In this document: positions 24,666 to 33,033 of the stretch, in pieces
How the letters are laid out: each line of letters starts with the position of its first letter
Numbering within the stretch: position 1 is the stretch's first letter
Assembly: GCA_964606665.1 (NCBI GenBank)
Contig: CAZSHS010000001.1
Span: 1 to 64,000 of the forward strand
Direction: 5' to 3'
Length of the DNA: 64,000 bases
Source of the DNA: Aved-18 sp964606665
Lineage (GTDB): Bacteria > Cyanobacteriota > Vampirovibrionia > Obscuribacterales > Obscuribacteraceae
Translations under genes and position numbers: made by a program
Notes under the pieces: model-generated
Database searches by the model: none
Seen by the model: only the letters and a program-made list of their open reading frames with translations
Told to the model about the DNA's origin: nothing

Positions 24666-25650
24666 CCAGTTCGGGCCAATCTGTAATTGAATTTTTTGTG
24701 TGTCGCAAACCAAATGCATGTCCCCCAGTTGGGTACAAGTGCATCTCGACTGGCACTTTGGCATTGCGCAGCGCCTGATAGAAAATGAGCGAATTCTCGA
24801 CTCTATCAACAGGGTCGTCTTGTGCCTGAATAATCATTACAGGAGGCGTTTTGTTCGTTACCTGAATGTCTGGATTGAGCTTGAAAGAATTGTCTTTTTG
24901 CTTTTGAGCAAGTCGCCCGGGATAAATGGGCACGGCAAAATCTGGTCTGCAACTCACGTCGTCAGTGGCGTCGATTTTCTTATATATAGGTATGTGATGT
25001 GTGCTCATTGCCGCAGACAAATGTCCGCCAGCAGAAAAGCCAAGTACGCCTATTTTCTTTGGATTGATATTCCATTCTTTGGCGTGTTGTCTGACAAAAC
25101 TCACTGCTCTTTGCGCGTCCTCTAAGGCTATTGGCGATTTTGGGTAGTGACCCGCTGCTGGTAGGACGCCTTCACCAGGAACTCGGTATTTGAGCAAAAC
25201 ACAGTTGACACCACGGGCGGTGAACCAGTCACAAATTTCTGTGCCTTCTAAATCCATGGCAAGAATTTGATAACCGCCACCAGGAAAAACTATGATGCAT
25301 GCGCCAGTGTTCTTGCCCTTGGCGGGATAAAGTGTGACAGTTGGTTTGGACACGTGGTGCGTGTAGAGCCAGGGCTTGCCTGCCACAGGCATATCGGTGC
25401 ATTTTAAATCTTCTTCTTTGCCTTTAACTGCAAATTTGCCGGTTTTGTGCGGCATCGAATTTTCTGGCCAGATTGGAATTTGTTTCAGTCCGGCAGCGGG
25501 TTGCCACGCGAAAGCGGAAGAATTTTGAATGAGAAAGCTAAAAATGGTCAGGCTTAATAAATAAGGTGTTCTGCACACAGACCTTATATGCAACAAAGCG
25601 CGAAAAAGGGTATGCACCAAGTCAGAAATTCGCAATTTAAACGACTTCAA
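24613..25650 (-). CDS. Exported acetylesterase/BD-FAE-like alpha/beta hydrolase
   Basis: This is an alpha/beta hydrolase with an N-terminal signal peptide (hydrophobic run ending SSAFA-W, about residue 48) and a domain resembling acetyl-xylan esterase and BD-FAE proteins: IIVFPGGGYQILA (oxyanion HGGG-type loop), the elbow VLGFSAGGHLSA (Ser about residue 207), the acid in IIQAQDDPVD, and the His in YPTGGHAFGL. It probably removes acyl groups from a polysaccharide outside the cytoplasm, fitting its place between rhamnose-nucleotide genes. The annotated start is a TTG inside the end of rfbA; a later TTG or GTG is possible. Its end overlaps the toxin gene by 53 bp. Confidence 0.8.
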   Translation of the reverse strand: MKSFKLRISDLVHTLFRALLHIRSVCRTPYLLSLTIFSFLIQNSSAFAWQPAAGLKQIPIWPENSMPHKTGKFAVKGKEEDLKCTDMPVAGKPWLYTHHVSKPTVTLYPAKGKNTGACIIVFPGGGYQILAMDLEGTEICDWFTARGVNCVLLKYRVPGEGVLPAAGHYPKSPIALEDAQRAVSFVRQHAKEWNINPKKIGVLGFSAGGHLSAAMSTHHIPIYKKIDATDDVSCRPDFAVPIYPGRLAQKQKDNSFKLNPDIQVTNKTPPVMIIQAQDDPVDRVENSLIFYQALRNAKVPVEMHLYPTGGHAFGLRHTKNSITDWPELVMKWLSSMDLLHQDHNQ

Positions 25651-26710
25651 CTTTTGAATCGTCGCCCAGCATCAATCTATACGCAATCGGTTTGTTATGG
25701 CTGCGTGTCAATTCAACATTCAAGCCAATCAAGCTGTCTTCGATACGTCCGTGGAAATCTAGAATCTGACAGTTTTCACGCAAGATGCAATATTCGATTT
25801 CGGCAAAACTAACTTTGGCACCATCACCAATCGAAGTGAAAGGTCCAATATAAGTGCCTTCCAGTTTGCAGTCCTGTCCGATTACAACTGGTCCGCGAAT
25901 AGTGCAGTTCTTAAGATCGCTTCCTTTGCCGATTGAAACACGACCAGATACTTTGGTTGCATCGTCGACATTGCCTTCGATACTGGCATCTGACATTTCG
26001 TCTAATACAACGCGATTGGCTTCAAGCATGTCGTCTTTCTTTCCGGTATCAAGCCACCAGCTTTGTAGAATGTGACTATCTACACGGTGTCCCATTTCAA
26101 TTAGTTTTTGAATGGCATCGGTGATTTCAAGTTCGCCACGTGCACTTGGTTTGATTGCATCAATGGCGGCGTGAATTTTATTGTGGAAAAGATAGACTCC
26201 AACTAGAGCCAGATTGGATTTGGGTTGTTTAGGTTTTTCTTCTAATTTTAAAATGCGACCTTCAGAATCGAGAAGTGCAACACCAAAAGAACTTGGATTT
26301 GGAACTTCTTTAAGCAAGAGAAAAGCGTCGGCTCCTCCTTCCTGAAAGCGCTTAACAAGCGGTCCTACACCATCTTTGATTAGGTTATCGCCAAGATACA
26401 TAACAAAAGTATCGTCGCCTAAAAATGGTCTGGCGGTTTTAACTGCATGAGCAAGACCAAGCGGTTCATCTTGCAGAATGTATGTAATTTTTATATTCCA
26501 GCGACTGCCGTCGCCGACGCATTCTTTGATATCGTTGCCGGTTTCGGGGCTGATGATGATACCAATATCTTTGATACCAGCAGAGATTAGTGCTTCGATT
26601 CCGTAGAACAATATCGGTTTATTCGCCACCGGCAAGAGCTGTTTGGCTGCGGTATGTGTGATTGGACGCATACGTGTACCTTTGCCACCACTGAGAATAA
26701 GACCTTTCAT
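25637..26710 (-). CDS. rfbA: Glucose-1-phosphate thymidylyltransferase, long form
   Basis: The 357-residue nucleotidyltransferase has the N-terminal signature KGLILSGGKGTRMRPITH, a Lys in AKQLLPVANKP, YLGDNLI, and EKPKQPKSNLALVGVYLF. The C-terminal third (about 250-340) is a left-handed beta helix with hexapeptide-like repeats (IGKGSDLKNCTIRGPVVIG), as in the long RmlA group rather than the short E. coli enzyme. It makes dTDP-glucose, feeding RfbB. The esterase gene begins inside its last codons (14 bp overlap) and a sugar-phosphate transferase gene lies upstream on the same strand. Confidence 0.92.
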   Translation of the reverse strand: MKGLILSGGKGTRMRPITHTAAKQLLPVANKPILFYGIEALISAGIKDIGIIISPETGNDIKECVGDGSRWNIKITYILQDEPLGLAHAVKTARPFLGDDTFVMYLGDNLIKDGVGPLVKRFQEGGADAFLLLKEVPNPSSFGVALLDSEGRILKLEEKPKQPKSNLALVGVYLFHNKIHAAIDAIKPSARGELEITDAIQKLIEMGHRVDSHILQSWWLDTGKKDDMLEANRVVLDEMSDASIEGNVDDATKVSGRVSIGKGSDLKNCTIRGPVVIGQDCKLEGTYIGPFTSIGDGAKVSFAEIEYCILRENCQILDFHGRIEDSLIGLNVELTRSHNKPIAYRLMLGDDSKVEVV

Positions 26711-26753
26711 TTTTGTTTGCGAACCTCTTTAGTAATTTTGTTTGAGTGTTTGT

Positions 26754-27317
26754 TTAGTAAGCGCCACGCTTGTTGAGAACGGCGCTAAAAGTGGAAAAGA
26801 TAATCTGCCAGTCGAGTTTGTTGCTCCAGTTGTCGCAATACCATTTGTCGAATTCGACTTTTACTTCATCTGCGAGTTCGTCGCGGCCATTGATTTGGGC
26901 CCAGCCGGTGATACCAGGCAAAAATTTGAGCACGCCTTCTTTTTGACGCAGCTCTGTGAGCGAATCTTGATTGTATAAAGCTGGTCTTGGTCCAACCAAG
27001 CTCATTTGACCCATTAAGACATTGAAAAGTTGGGGCAACTCGTCCAGACTTGTTTTACGCAGGATATTTCCAATTGGTGTAATGGGCGAAGGAAGTTTGA
27101 GCATTTCTTCGGTTGAAACGTTAGGAGCGCCAACGCGCATAGTGCGAAACTTATAAATTTCAAACAATTGCCCGTTTTTGCCAACACGCTTTTGTTTGAA
27201 GATGATTGGACCGGGCGAATCTGATTTTATGAGTGCACAAATTATGGCTAGAACGGGCGAAAGTGTCAGCAGTGCGCCTAGAGAAAGAATTATGTCAGTT
27301 AATCGCTTGATTAGCAT
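26754..27317 (-). CDS. Polyprenyl-phosphate sugar-1-phosphate transferase (PglC/WcaJ type)
   Basis: The 187-residue protein is the minimal catalytic unit of bacterial sugar transferases: one N-terminal re-entrant membrane helix (about 8-30), SPGPIIFKQKRVGKNG, FEIYKFRTM, the catalytic-type region KTSLDELPQLFNVLMGQMSLVGPRP (about residues 89-113), and LPGITGWAQINGR. It transfers a sugar-1-phosphate to undecaprenyl phosphate to begin assembly of a surface glycan. It resembles the small PglC-like monotopic enzymes. It is encoded just upstream of rfbA on the same strand and divergent from a GT2 gene. Confidence 0.9.
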   Translation of the reverse strand: MLIKRLTDIILSLGALLTLSPVLAIICALIKSDSPGPIIFKQKRVGKNGQLFEIYKFRTMRVGAPNVSTEEMLKLPSPITPIGNILRKTSLDELPQLFNVLMGQMSLVGPRPALYNQDSLTELRQKEGVLKFLPGITGWAQINGRDELADEVKVEFDKWYCDNWSNKLDWQIIFSTFSAVLNKRGAY

Positions 27318-27379
27318 GTAATGATTTTATGGCTTTATGCTGTGTATGTCCTTAATCTAAGTTGAGCTATACTGACGAA

Positions 27380-28282
27380 ATGTCAGTCCAGCCCACATCT
27401 TTATCTGTTGTTACAGTTAGCTGGAATACTCGCGCACTGCTCAAAGAGTGCTTGGAATCCCTTAAGGTTGAACTTGCTACTTTGCCACAGGTGAAAAGCG
27501 AGGTCTTTTTAATTGATAACAATTCGCACGACGGCTCGGCTGAAATGGTGGCTTCTGACCATCCATGGGTGGAGTTAATCGCTAATAAAGAAAATCTGGG
27601 CTTTGCCAAAGCCAACAATCAGGCATTCAAGTTGGCACATAGCGAATTTGTCTTGCTTTTGAATCCGGATACTAAAGTGTTGCCAGGTGCACTTGGAACC
27701 CTGATTGAGTTTTTGCAGGCAAAACCGCAAGCAGGAATTGTGGCACCGATGCTTTTGAACAGCGATTTGAGCGTGCAGCGCTCGTGTCGCAAGTTTCCAA
27801 CATTTGCCAATATGCTTTATGAACTTATTGGGCTGAGCAAGATGTTTAAGCCCGGCACCGCTGCTGGTGCCAAGTTTCGTGAATACAAAATGCTTGATTG
27901 GCAGCACGATGACGAGCGCGAAGTGGACCAGCCCGAGGGCGCCTGTTTGCTTCTGCGTCAAAGTGTTATTGATCAAGTCGGCACTTTAGACGAAGGCTTT
28001 TTTATGCTTTTTGAAGAAGTGGACTGGTGTTATCGCATCAAGCAGGCTGGCTGGCAGATTTGGTTTACACCGCGGGCACAAATCATTCACCATTACGGAC
28101 AATCTATAAAACAAGTGAAAGCGAAAATGATTTGGTCTTCGCATAAGGGGCTTTTCCGGTTCTGGCACAAGCATTACAGGGGGAATCGCTGGTATTTAGA
28201 CGGTTTTGCCTACTTTGGACTGATGGCGCTTGCCTTTGTGCGTATTGTCGCTCACATGCTCAAGAATAAGCTTGCGGCCTGA
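27380..28282 (+). CDS. Glycosyltransferase family 2
   Basis: The protein is about 300 residues long, a GT2 enzyme with a GT-A fold: VVTVSWNTRALLKECLESL, the IDNNSHDGSAEMV segment, LLLNPDTKVLPGAL (DxD-equivalent), VDQPEGACLLLRQSV and FEEVDWCYRIKQAGW. It is most like rhamnosyl- and other dTDP-sugar transferases, which fits the linked rfb genes, but the sugar is inferred. A hydrophobic C-terminal segment (about 278-296) may attach it to the membrane. I prefer ATG 27380 over the in-frame TTG at 27362; neither has a strong ribosome-binding site. The 187 bases after it hold the promoter and leader of the next gene. Confidence 0.87.
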   Translation: MSVQPTSLSVVTVSWNTRALLKECLESLKVELATLPQVKSEVFLIDNNSHDGSAEMVASDHPWVELIANKENLGFAKANNQAFKLAHSEFVLLLNPDTKVLPGALGTLIEFLQAKPQAGIVAPMLLNSDLSVQRSCRKFPTFANMLYELIGLSKMFKPGTAAGAKFREYKMLDWQHDDEREVDQPEGACLLLRQSVIDQVGTLDEGFFMLFEEVDWCYRIKQAGWQIWFTPRAQIIHHYGQSIKQVKAKMIWSSHKGLFRFWHKHYRGNRWYLDGFAYFGLMALAFVRIVAHMLKNKLAA

Positions 28283-28462
28283 CAAATGTTCGATGTTATC
28301 AGGATGTATATAAATTGTTTAGCCTTTGCTAATGTTTTCGCTATTTTATTAGTTTTGATTTAGACTGGACGAAGTATTGCGCAGCCCAAGCTTATTGGTC
28401 TGTTTTTTTTGTAGCTGACAAGAATTTCTTCCCGAAGTTCCGGGGGCCAAAGAAGGAGGCCG

Positions 28463-28498
28463 ATGTTAAATGCACACAAACAACTCGAACAAACATAG
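28463..28498 (+). other. Possible 11-codon upstream ORF overlapping the SpeD-SpeE start
   Basis: ATG at 28463 opens MLNAHKQLEQT followed by TAG at 28496-28498, overlapping the start of the fusion gene at 28470 in another frame. The same GGAGG (28455-28459) lies 3 bases before this ATG and 10 bases before the main ATG, so the two starts may compete. A regulatory peptide is speculative; the short spacing makes initiation here doubtful. Confidence 0.2.
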
Positions 28499-29810
28499 TC
28501 AGAGTTTGGCGACACTCGAATATGAATTCGGCGGCAGACATCTGTTTGCAAGCTATTTGAATTGTTCGCCCGAAGTGCTCTCTGATGTGAAGGCTATCGA
28601 TACGGCAATGAGAGAGGCAATCAAAGCGTCCGGTGCCACTGTGCTTAGCGCAAATGAGCACATTTTCGAAGGCGGAGGCATGACTGCACTTTATTTGTTG
28701 TCCGAGAGTCACGCAAGCATTCACACTTATCCTGAACATAAGTCATGTTTTGTAGACATTTTTACTTGCGGCTATGTGTGCGAACCCAAAGAATTCGACC
28801 GCGTTTTGCGCGAACATTTTAAACCGCAAGATGCATCCATGCGCTACATGGACCGCGGCTCGACCACTAAAGAGATGGAAAGCACAAACGAGTCTTTGAC
28901 TCTGGAAAGCAATAACATTGCAGCATGGAACAAAGATGGTGAACAGCGTAAAGTCTTCTTCCAGCCTGGCGAAATGGAAGGCTTTGTTGTAGACGAAGTT
29001 CTGCTCGAGACTAAAACCAAGTATCAATCGGTAATGGTTGCCGACACAAAAAAATTCGGACGCATACTCGTTCTTGATGGCGATTTGCAGAGTGCGCAAA
29101 AAGACGAAGAACTTTATCATGAGTTTCTCGTTCATCCAGCCATGATGTTTCACAAAGATCCCAAATCTGTATTGGTTGTCGGGACTGGTGAAGGCGCTAC
29201 TCTTCGTGAAGCTTTCAAATACAAAAATAATCCGGCTGTCACTGCTGTCGATATCGATCAGGAAGTGGTCGAAATTTGTCGCAAATATTTGCCCACATGG
29301 CACAGAGGTGCTCTGGAAGCCGATTCTAAAGCGACATTGTTGTACGAAGATGGACTGGAATATTTGCGTCGCGAAAAACAACTTTTCGATGTCATTATTA
29401 TGGATGTGGTTTCAGACCACGAAGAAGGTCCCGCTGAGGCGCTTTACACAGATGCTTTTTACAACCTGGTCAAAACCAAATTGGCTCCAGGTGGTATCGT
29501 CGGCATTCAAGGCATGTACGCTAACTTCTATCCCGAGTCGCGCATGCATTGCAAATTGCGTGGTGCCGTAGAGTCTGCCTTTTCGCAGGTTCATACTTAT
29601 TCGACATTCATTCAGTCATTCTGGTCAGAGTGGGCATTCTTGCTTGCCTCAGATTGGTGCGACCCCAGTGCCGAAGGTATGCTTGAGACGCTCAAGTCGC
29701 GCTTTGCCGAGCGTGTTTTGCCTGATGCAATGGTGCATTTGACACCGGAGCTTCTGGTTGCAAGTTTTGCTCAAGGCAAAAGCAATAAGAAAGCAATGGG
29801 CTTGAAATAG
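28470..29810 (+). CDS. S-adenosylmethionine decarboxylase / aminopropyltransferase fusion
   Basis: The 446-residue protein joins two polyamine enzymes. Residues about 15-125 are a bacterial AdoMet decarboxylase (SpeD/SpeH): SESHASIHTYPE, with self-cleavage Ser83 (source of the pyruvoyl group), His85 and catalytic Cys100 (FTCG). Residues about 150-430 are an aminopropyltransferase: LVLDGDLQSAQKDEELYHE, VVGTGEGATLRE, AVDIDQEVVEIC, and a DVVSDHEEGPAEALYT loop. The GxGEG and LQSAxxDE forms look closer to thermospermine synthase (ACL5) than to classical spermidine synthase. It would decarboxylate AdoMet and use the product directly. GGAGG lies 10 bases before the ATG. It is a single gene, convergent with the next. 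Confidence 0.88.
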   Translation: MHTNNSNKHSQSLATLEYEFGGRHLFASYLNCSPEVLSDVKAIDTAMREAIKASGATVLSANEHIFEGGGMTALYLLSESHASIHTYPEHKSCFVDIFTCGYVCEPKEFDRVLREHFKPQDASMRYMDRGSTTKEMESTNESLTLESNNIAAWNKDGEQRKVFFQPGEMEGFVVDEVLLETKTKYQSVMVADTKKFGRILVLDGDLQSAQKDEELYHEFLVHPAMMFHKDPKSVLVVGTGEGATLREAFKYKNNPAVTAVDIDQEVVEICRKYLPTWHRGALEADSKATLLYEDGLEYLRREKQLFDVIIMDVVSDHEEGPAEALYTDAFYNLVKTKLAPGGIVGIQGMYANFYPESRMHCKLRGAVESAFSQVHTYSTFIQSFWSEWAFLLASDWCDPSAEGMLETLKSRFAERVLPDAMVHLTPELLVASFAQGKSNKKAMGLK

Positions 29811-29824
29811 GCTAAGTCACTGAC

Positions 29825-31030
29825 TTAAACAGGTGCTGTCCAGCCAAAAGTATCGAGTGTTTCGTCTACTGTCATGTTATTTTCAAGGCAGTAAGACATC
29901 ACAATAGTGGCTTGCTCAAGCTTGAGTAAATCATGGTCGAGATAAGTCTTTAGCTCGGTTGCGTTATTCATAACTTGTTCGTCAATTAGTTTGGCATCGA
30001 ACAAAGTCTTTATCAGTGGCACGCGATTAGCCAGTGCTAGAGCCGTTGCTATCTGCAAATCTTTGTCAGAGATAAGACCAGCTTTTTTCAAAATATCAGT
30101 TATTTCAATTTGCTCACGCTCTTCTAAAATTTCTTCTGGGTTGGAATCAAGCTTGGCAAGCACGTCTTGCAACTCTTTGTTAGATGATGCGTATTGAATT
30201 CTTTTGATGATGCGCGCGGCCTGGTCTTCAAAAAGCATTCCTTGACCAACCATCGATAAAATATATTTGGCCGCTTTGGCGCACGGAGCAGAGGCATAAC
30301 CAAGTGAAACAAAGACTTCCTCAATAGGAATTTCTTCTGTCACTTCAATTTCTTTGGCTGTCATAAGTTGACTTTCTGAGACTACTCCAGCCATCAAGAA
30401 TAATTCACCTGTTCCAAAAGCCTCGCCCATTGCTCCTTGAAACTCGACATTTTCGCGAAGCGACTGCTCTAAAGGAATTGCTCTAAGCCGTGCAAGCTTG
30501 AGTGCGTAGATTGCTTTGTCTCGGTCTATTGCTCCATCGCGAACAAGTTTTTGAGCGGCAAGCGCAGAGTTGAGTGCGGCACGTTGAACTTTGCCATTAT
30601 TCATTAGCACCATTCCTAGTGGCAATCCGGTTTCAGAGCTTGCTTGCATCGCTTGGTCTACATGTGGTCTACTCGCGATGCCTGATGCTACAAGTAACTC
30701 GCCGAGTCTATTTTCTGTCATCACTTTTTGCGGCGCAGCAGGAGCAATTCTAGTAAGAGCAGCATCAAGTGCAACACCATGCTTAATAACTTGCATAAAT
30801 GCTTGGATGGCATGATCAAAAGGTATCAGTCCATCACGCATACGTGCCTGCAATTCAAGAGCGGTACGCAAGTGATCCTCACTTACGTGACCATGCATAG
30901 TGAGTACTCGCCCAATAGGCAATCGCATTTTGAAAGACAGTTTATAAGCGGCTTCAAACTGTTCTGGTTGAATGAGTCCGGTGCGGATGAGCAATTCGCC
31001 CAGTTGTACGTCTGTGCCTTCCTGGGTCAT
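29825..31030 (-). CDS. Protein of four tandem MshEN/GspE-N-like repeats
   Basis: The 401-residue protein is built of about four repeats of roughly 90-100 residues, each beginning with a pattern like LGELLIRTGLIxxxxxxxA: at about 10 (LGELLIRTGLIQPEQFEAA), 106 (RLGELLVASGIASRPHVDQA), 203 (GTGELFLMAGVVSESQLMTA) and 305 (ITDILKKAGLISDKDLQIA). This matches the N-terminal domain of type II secretion ATPases (MshEN), which in several proteins binds cyclic di-GMP; only the second repeat keeps the leading Arg. There is no ATPase domain. Its ATG overlaps the stop of the PATAN/GGDEF-like gene by 1 bp (TGATG), so the two are coupled. A c-di-GMP or protein-binding adaptor is inferred. Confidence 0.65.
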   Translation of the reverse strand: MTQEGTDVQLGELLIRTGLIQPEQFEAAYKLSFKMRLPIGRVLTMHGHVSEDHLRTALELQARMRDGLIPFDHAIQAFMQVIKHGVALDAALTRIAPAAPQKVMTENRLGELLVASGIASRPHVDQAMQASSETGLPLGMVLMNNGKVQRAALNSALAAQKLVRDGAIDRDKAIYALKLARLRAIPLEQSLRENVEFQGAMGEAFGTGELFLMAGVVSESQLMTAKEIEVTEEIPIEEVFVSLGYASAPCAKAAKYILSMVGQGMLFEDQAARIIKRIQYASSNKELQDVLAKLDSNPEEILEEREQIEITDILKKAGLISDKDLQIATALALANRVPLIKTLFDAKLIDEQVMNNATELKTYLDHDLLKLEQATIVMSYCLENNMTVDETLDTFGWTAPV

Positions 31031-32925
31031 CAGTCTCTCTTAAGGCTGCGTGACAAAACTATCGGAAACGTGCCTTGAAGCGCCTCGTTCTTGGCGGAGC
31101 GCGCGGCTCCAATTAAGGCGGGAATGTCTTCACCGTCTGAAGGTAGACCGGCAACGCCGATTGCAACAAGTAAATTGCGCTTGTTAATGTCTTTGGCTAG
31201 AGGGGTGTTGCTTACTGAATCCAAAATTCTGTTGGCAATGAAGGCTGCTTGCGAAGGTCTTGTATTTGGCAGGAGCAATGCAAACTCAGTACTTTCAAAA
31301 TGTCCAAAAATATCGAGCGGTCGTTTTACCAGGTCGATGCGCATGGCTGCCTGAGCAATAATTTCTGGTGGCAACGCTTCGGCTTGCATACTGCCTTCGC
31401 CGCGCCGCTTAGATAATTCCATGATAATTAGCGACAGAGGTAGGTTGTACGCTTCAAAACGATAGAATTCATACTCCAGAAAATACAAAATGCCTTCAAG
31501 CGAGTAAATGCCTGTATCTGGGCGGATGAAATTATATTTGAGAGCTTGAATTACCTGTTTGCCATCGCCCAGAAAATCGAGCGCACCACCTCTAGAACCC
31601 GATGGTGCTTTGACTTCCATGATTCCACAATAAAGGAAATTAAAGAGCAAAGGCGCCCATTGCGATGATTCCATTGGTTGATCGCGCAATAAATCTGTAA
31701 AAGTGCGTTTGCGTTTGAGCAATTCGTAAATGCTTTTCTGCCACTCGAAGTCTAGTGGCTGGCCTTTAGAGAGCATTAGTTTTAGTTCGGTATCGCTTAG
31801 ATTCTTTTGTTTTAAAACCAAGTACGATTCGTACACAAGACCCACTTCTTCCAGGGCTTTCATTTGATTGAGAAGAGCGGTTCCCTCTGTAATGGAAGCC
31901 TGTAAGCTCTTGTCGCAAGAATTCATGTCTGTCAGTTTGTTTGGCTTAAAAGAATACGTGCCGTTTCTCCAGGTCACAAGTTCTTTAATTGCTGCGTCAC
32001 CGCGGGCGGTACCAGCCTGAGCGTGCTTGGGAACACCGTCTACAAAAAAGACCTGTCCAATTGCGTTGTCACCCAACACTTCGAGCATGCCTGTAAGCCT
32101 GCTCATTCCATATGTACTCAATATGTCAGACACTTTTGCTCGGTCAAGACTTCCTTCTAAAGAGGCATTTTGTGCTGGTCCAGAACTTGCTCCAGGCAAA
32201 GCCGAACTATTGGAAAAGAAATCGGCAGGCAGGCTGCCTTCGGGCAAATTGCTATTAGACTGTTGTTTGTTATTGGATAAGGGCGTCCCAGCATAGTTTT
32301 GATTGCTGCCCATTGCCGGAAGTGAAACCGAAGAAGCTCTTGGAGAGGGACCAGGCATTGGGGGCAATGTCGCTCCACCCATCACCGACTGACTTGGCTG
32401 AGGTTGCGCGTAGCCCTGGGGGCCTTGTGTCATTTGTTGCCCTTGGAGCCCAGCCTGTCCTGGAAAAACCCCTGAATTAGTCGGAAATCCGCCAGTAGGA
32501 CGTCCTTGTTGCACTCCAGATTGAGTCGAGCTGTAAGAGCCGCTACCTGTACCTGCTCCCATTGCCGGATTCGTCATCGCTTGAAAAGTGCCAGTTGACC
32601 GTGGCTGGTGATGACTTTGAGTCTCAAGCATCATGACTACATCCAAAATTAAGTTTAAGTCGGCGGTTTCAAACCGGCTGACCAGTTTAGACTGGCGACC
32701 GTCGTCCTCCCAAACTTGCCATTGCGGAGTGGATGTGACTTTATCGAATTTGACAAAGATGCTGTAAGACTTGAGCGATCCCGGAATCGCCCAGTTAAGT
32801 TCGATTTCCTGACCACGATTAACCTGAGCCTGCTCGTAAACGCCACGAAGCACGTTGAAATCAGGAAAAGTATTCTGTTTGGGAAGTCTTATTTTCCCTG
32901 GCTGTTGCTGGCCTCTCCCAAACAT
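31030..32925 (-). CDS. DUF4388 (PATAN) protein with degenerate GGDEF-like domain
   Basis: The 631-residue protein starts with a small beta-rich domain (1-95). A Gln/Gly/Pro/Ser-rich disordered linker (about 105-250) follows, then a DUF4388/PATAN domain (about 253-355: LEGSLDRAKVSDILS, GMLEVLGDNAIGQVFFVDG, WRNGTYSFKP). A helical region leads to a C-terminal domain (about 455-631) of diguanylate-cyclase shape, with the active site reduced to ESTEFALLLPNT instead of GGDEF. It probably does not make c-di-GMP but may bind nucleotide or protein. PATAN domains occur in PatA-type response regulators. AAGGGA precedes the ATG. It is the first gene of a two-gene operon with the MshEN-repeat protein. Confidence 0.75.
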   Translation of the reverse strand: MFGRGQQQPGKIRLPKQNTFPDFNVLRGVYEQAQVNRGQEIELNWAIPGSLKSYSIFVKFDKVTSTPQWQVWEDDGRQSKLVSRFETADLNLILDVVMMLETQSHHQPRSTGTFQAMTNPAMGAGTGSGSYSSTQSGVQQGRPTGGFPTNSGVFPGQAGLQGQQMTQGPQGYAQPQPSQSVMGGATLPPMPGPSPRASSVSLPAMGSNQNYAGTPLSNNKQQSNSNLPEGSLPADFFSNSSALPGASSGPAQNASLEGSLDRAKVSDILSTYGMSRLTGMLEVLGDNAIGQVFFVDGVPKHAQAGTARGDAAIKELVTWRNGTYSFKPNKLTDMNSCDKSLQASITEGTALLNQMKALEEVGLVYESYLVLKQKNLSDTELKLMLSKGQPLDFEWQKSIYELLKRKRTFTDLLRDQPMESSQWAPLLFNFLYCGIMEVKAPSGSRGGALDFLGDGKQVIQALKYNFIRPDTGIYSLEGILYFLEYEFYRFEAYNLPLSLIIMELSKRRGEGSMQAEALPPEIIAQAAMRIDLVKRPLDIFGHFESTEFALLLPNTRPSQAAFIANRILDSVSNTPLAKDINKRNLLVAIGVAGLPSDGEDIPALIGAARSAKNEALQGTFPIVLSRSLKRD

Positions 32926-33033
32926 TTAAGTTCCCTTGACAATTCGCCCTTTATAATATGCACTGATCTTACTAAATAACTTCGAAAGCTTCACCTTTAT
33001 CGGTTACGATTCGAAAACCTGTATAGTTTGTGC

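Noticed and set aside
32937..32958. TTGACA followed by TATAAT near 32.9 kb
   Set aside because: The boxes are only 10 bases apart, too close for a sigma-70 promoter on the plus strand.
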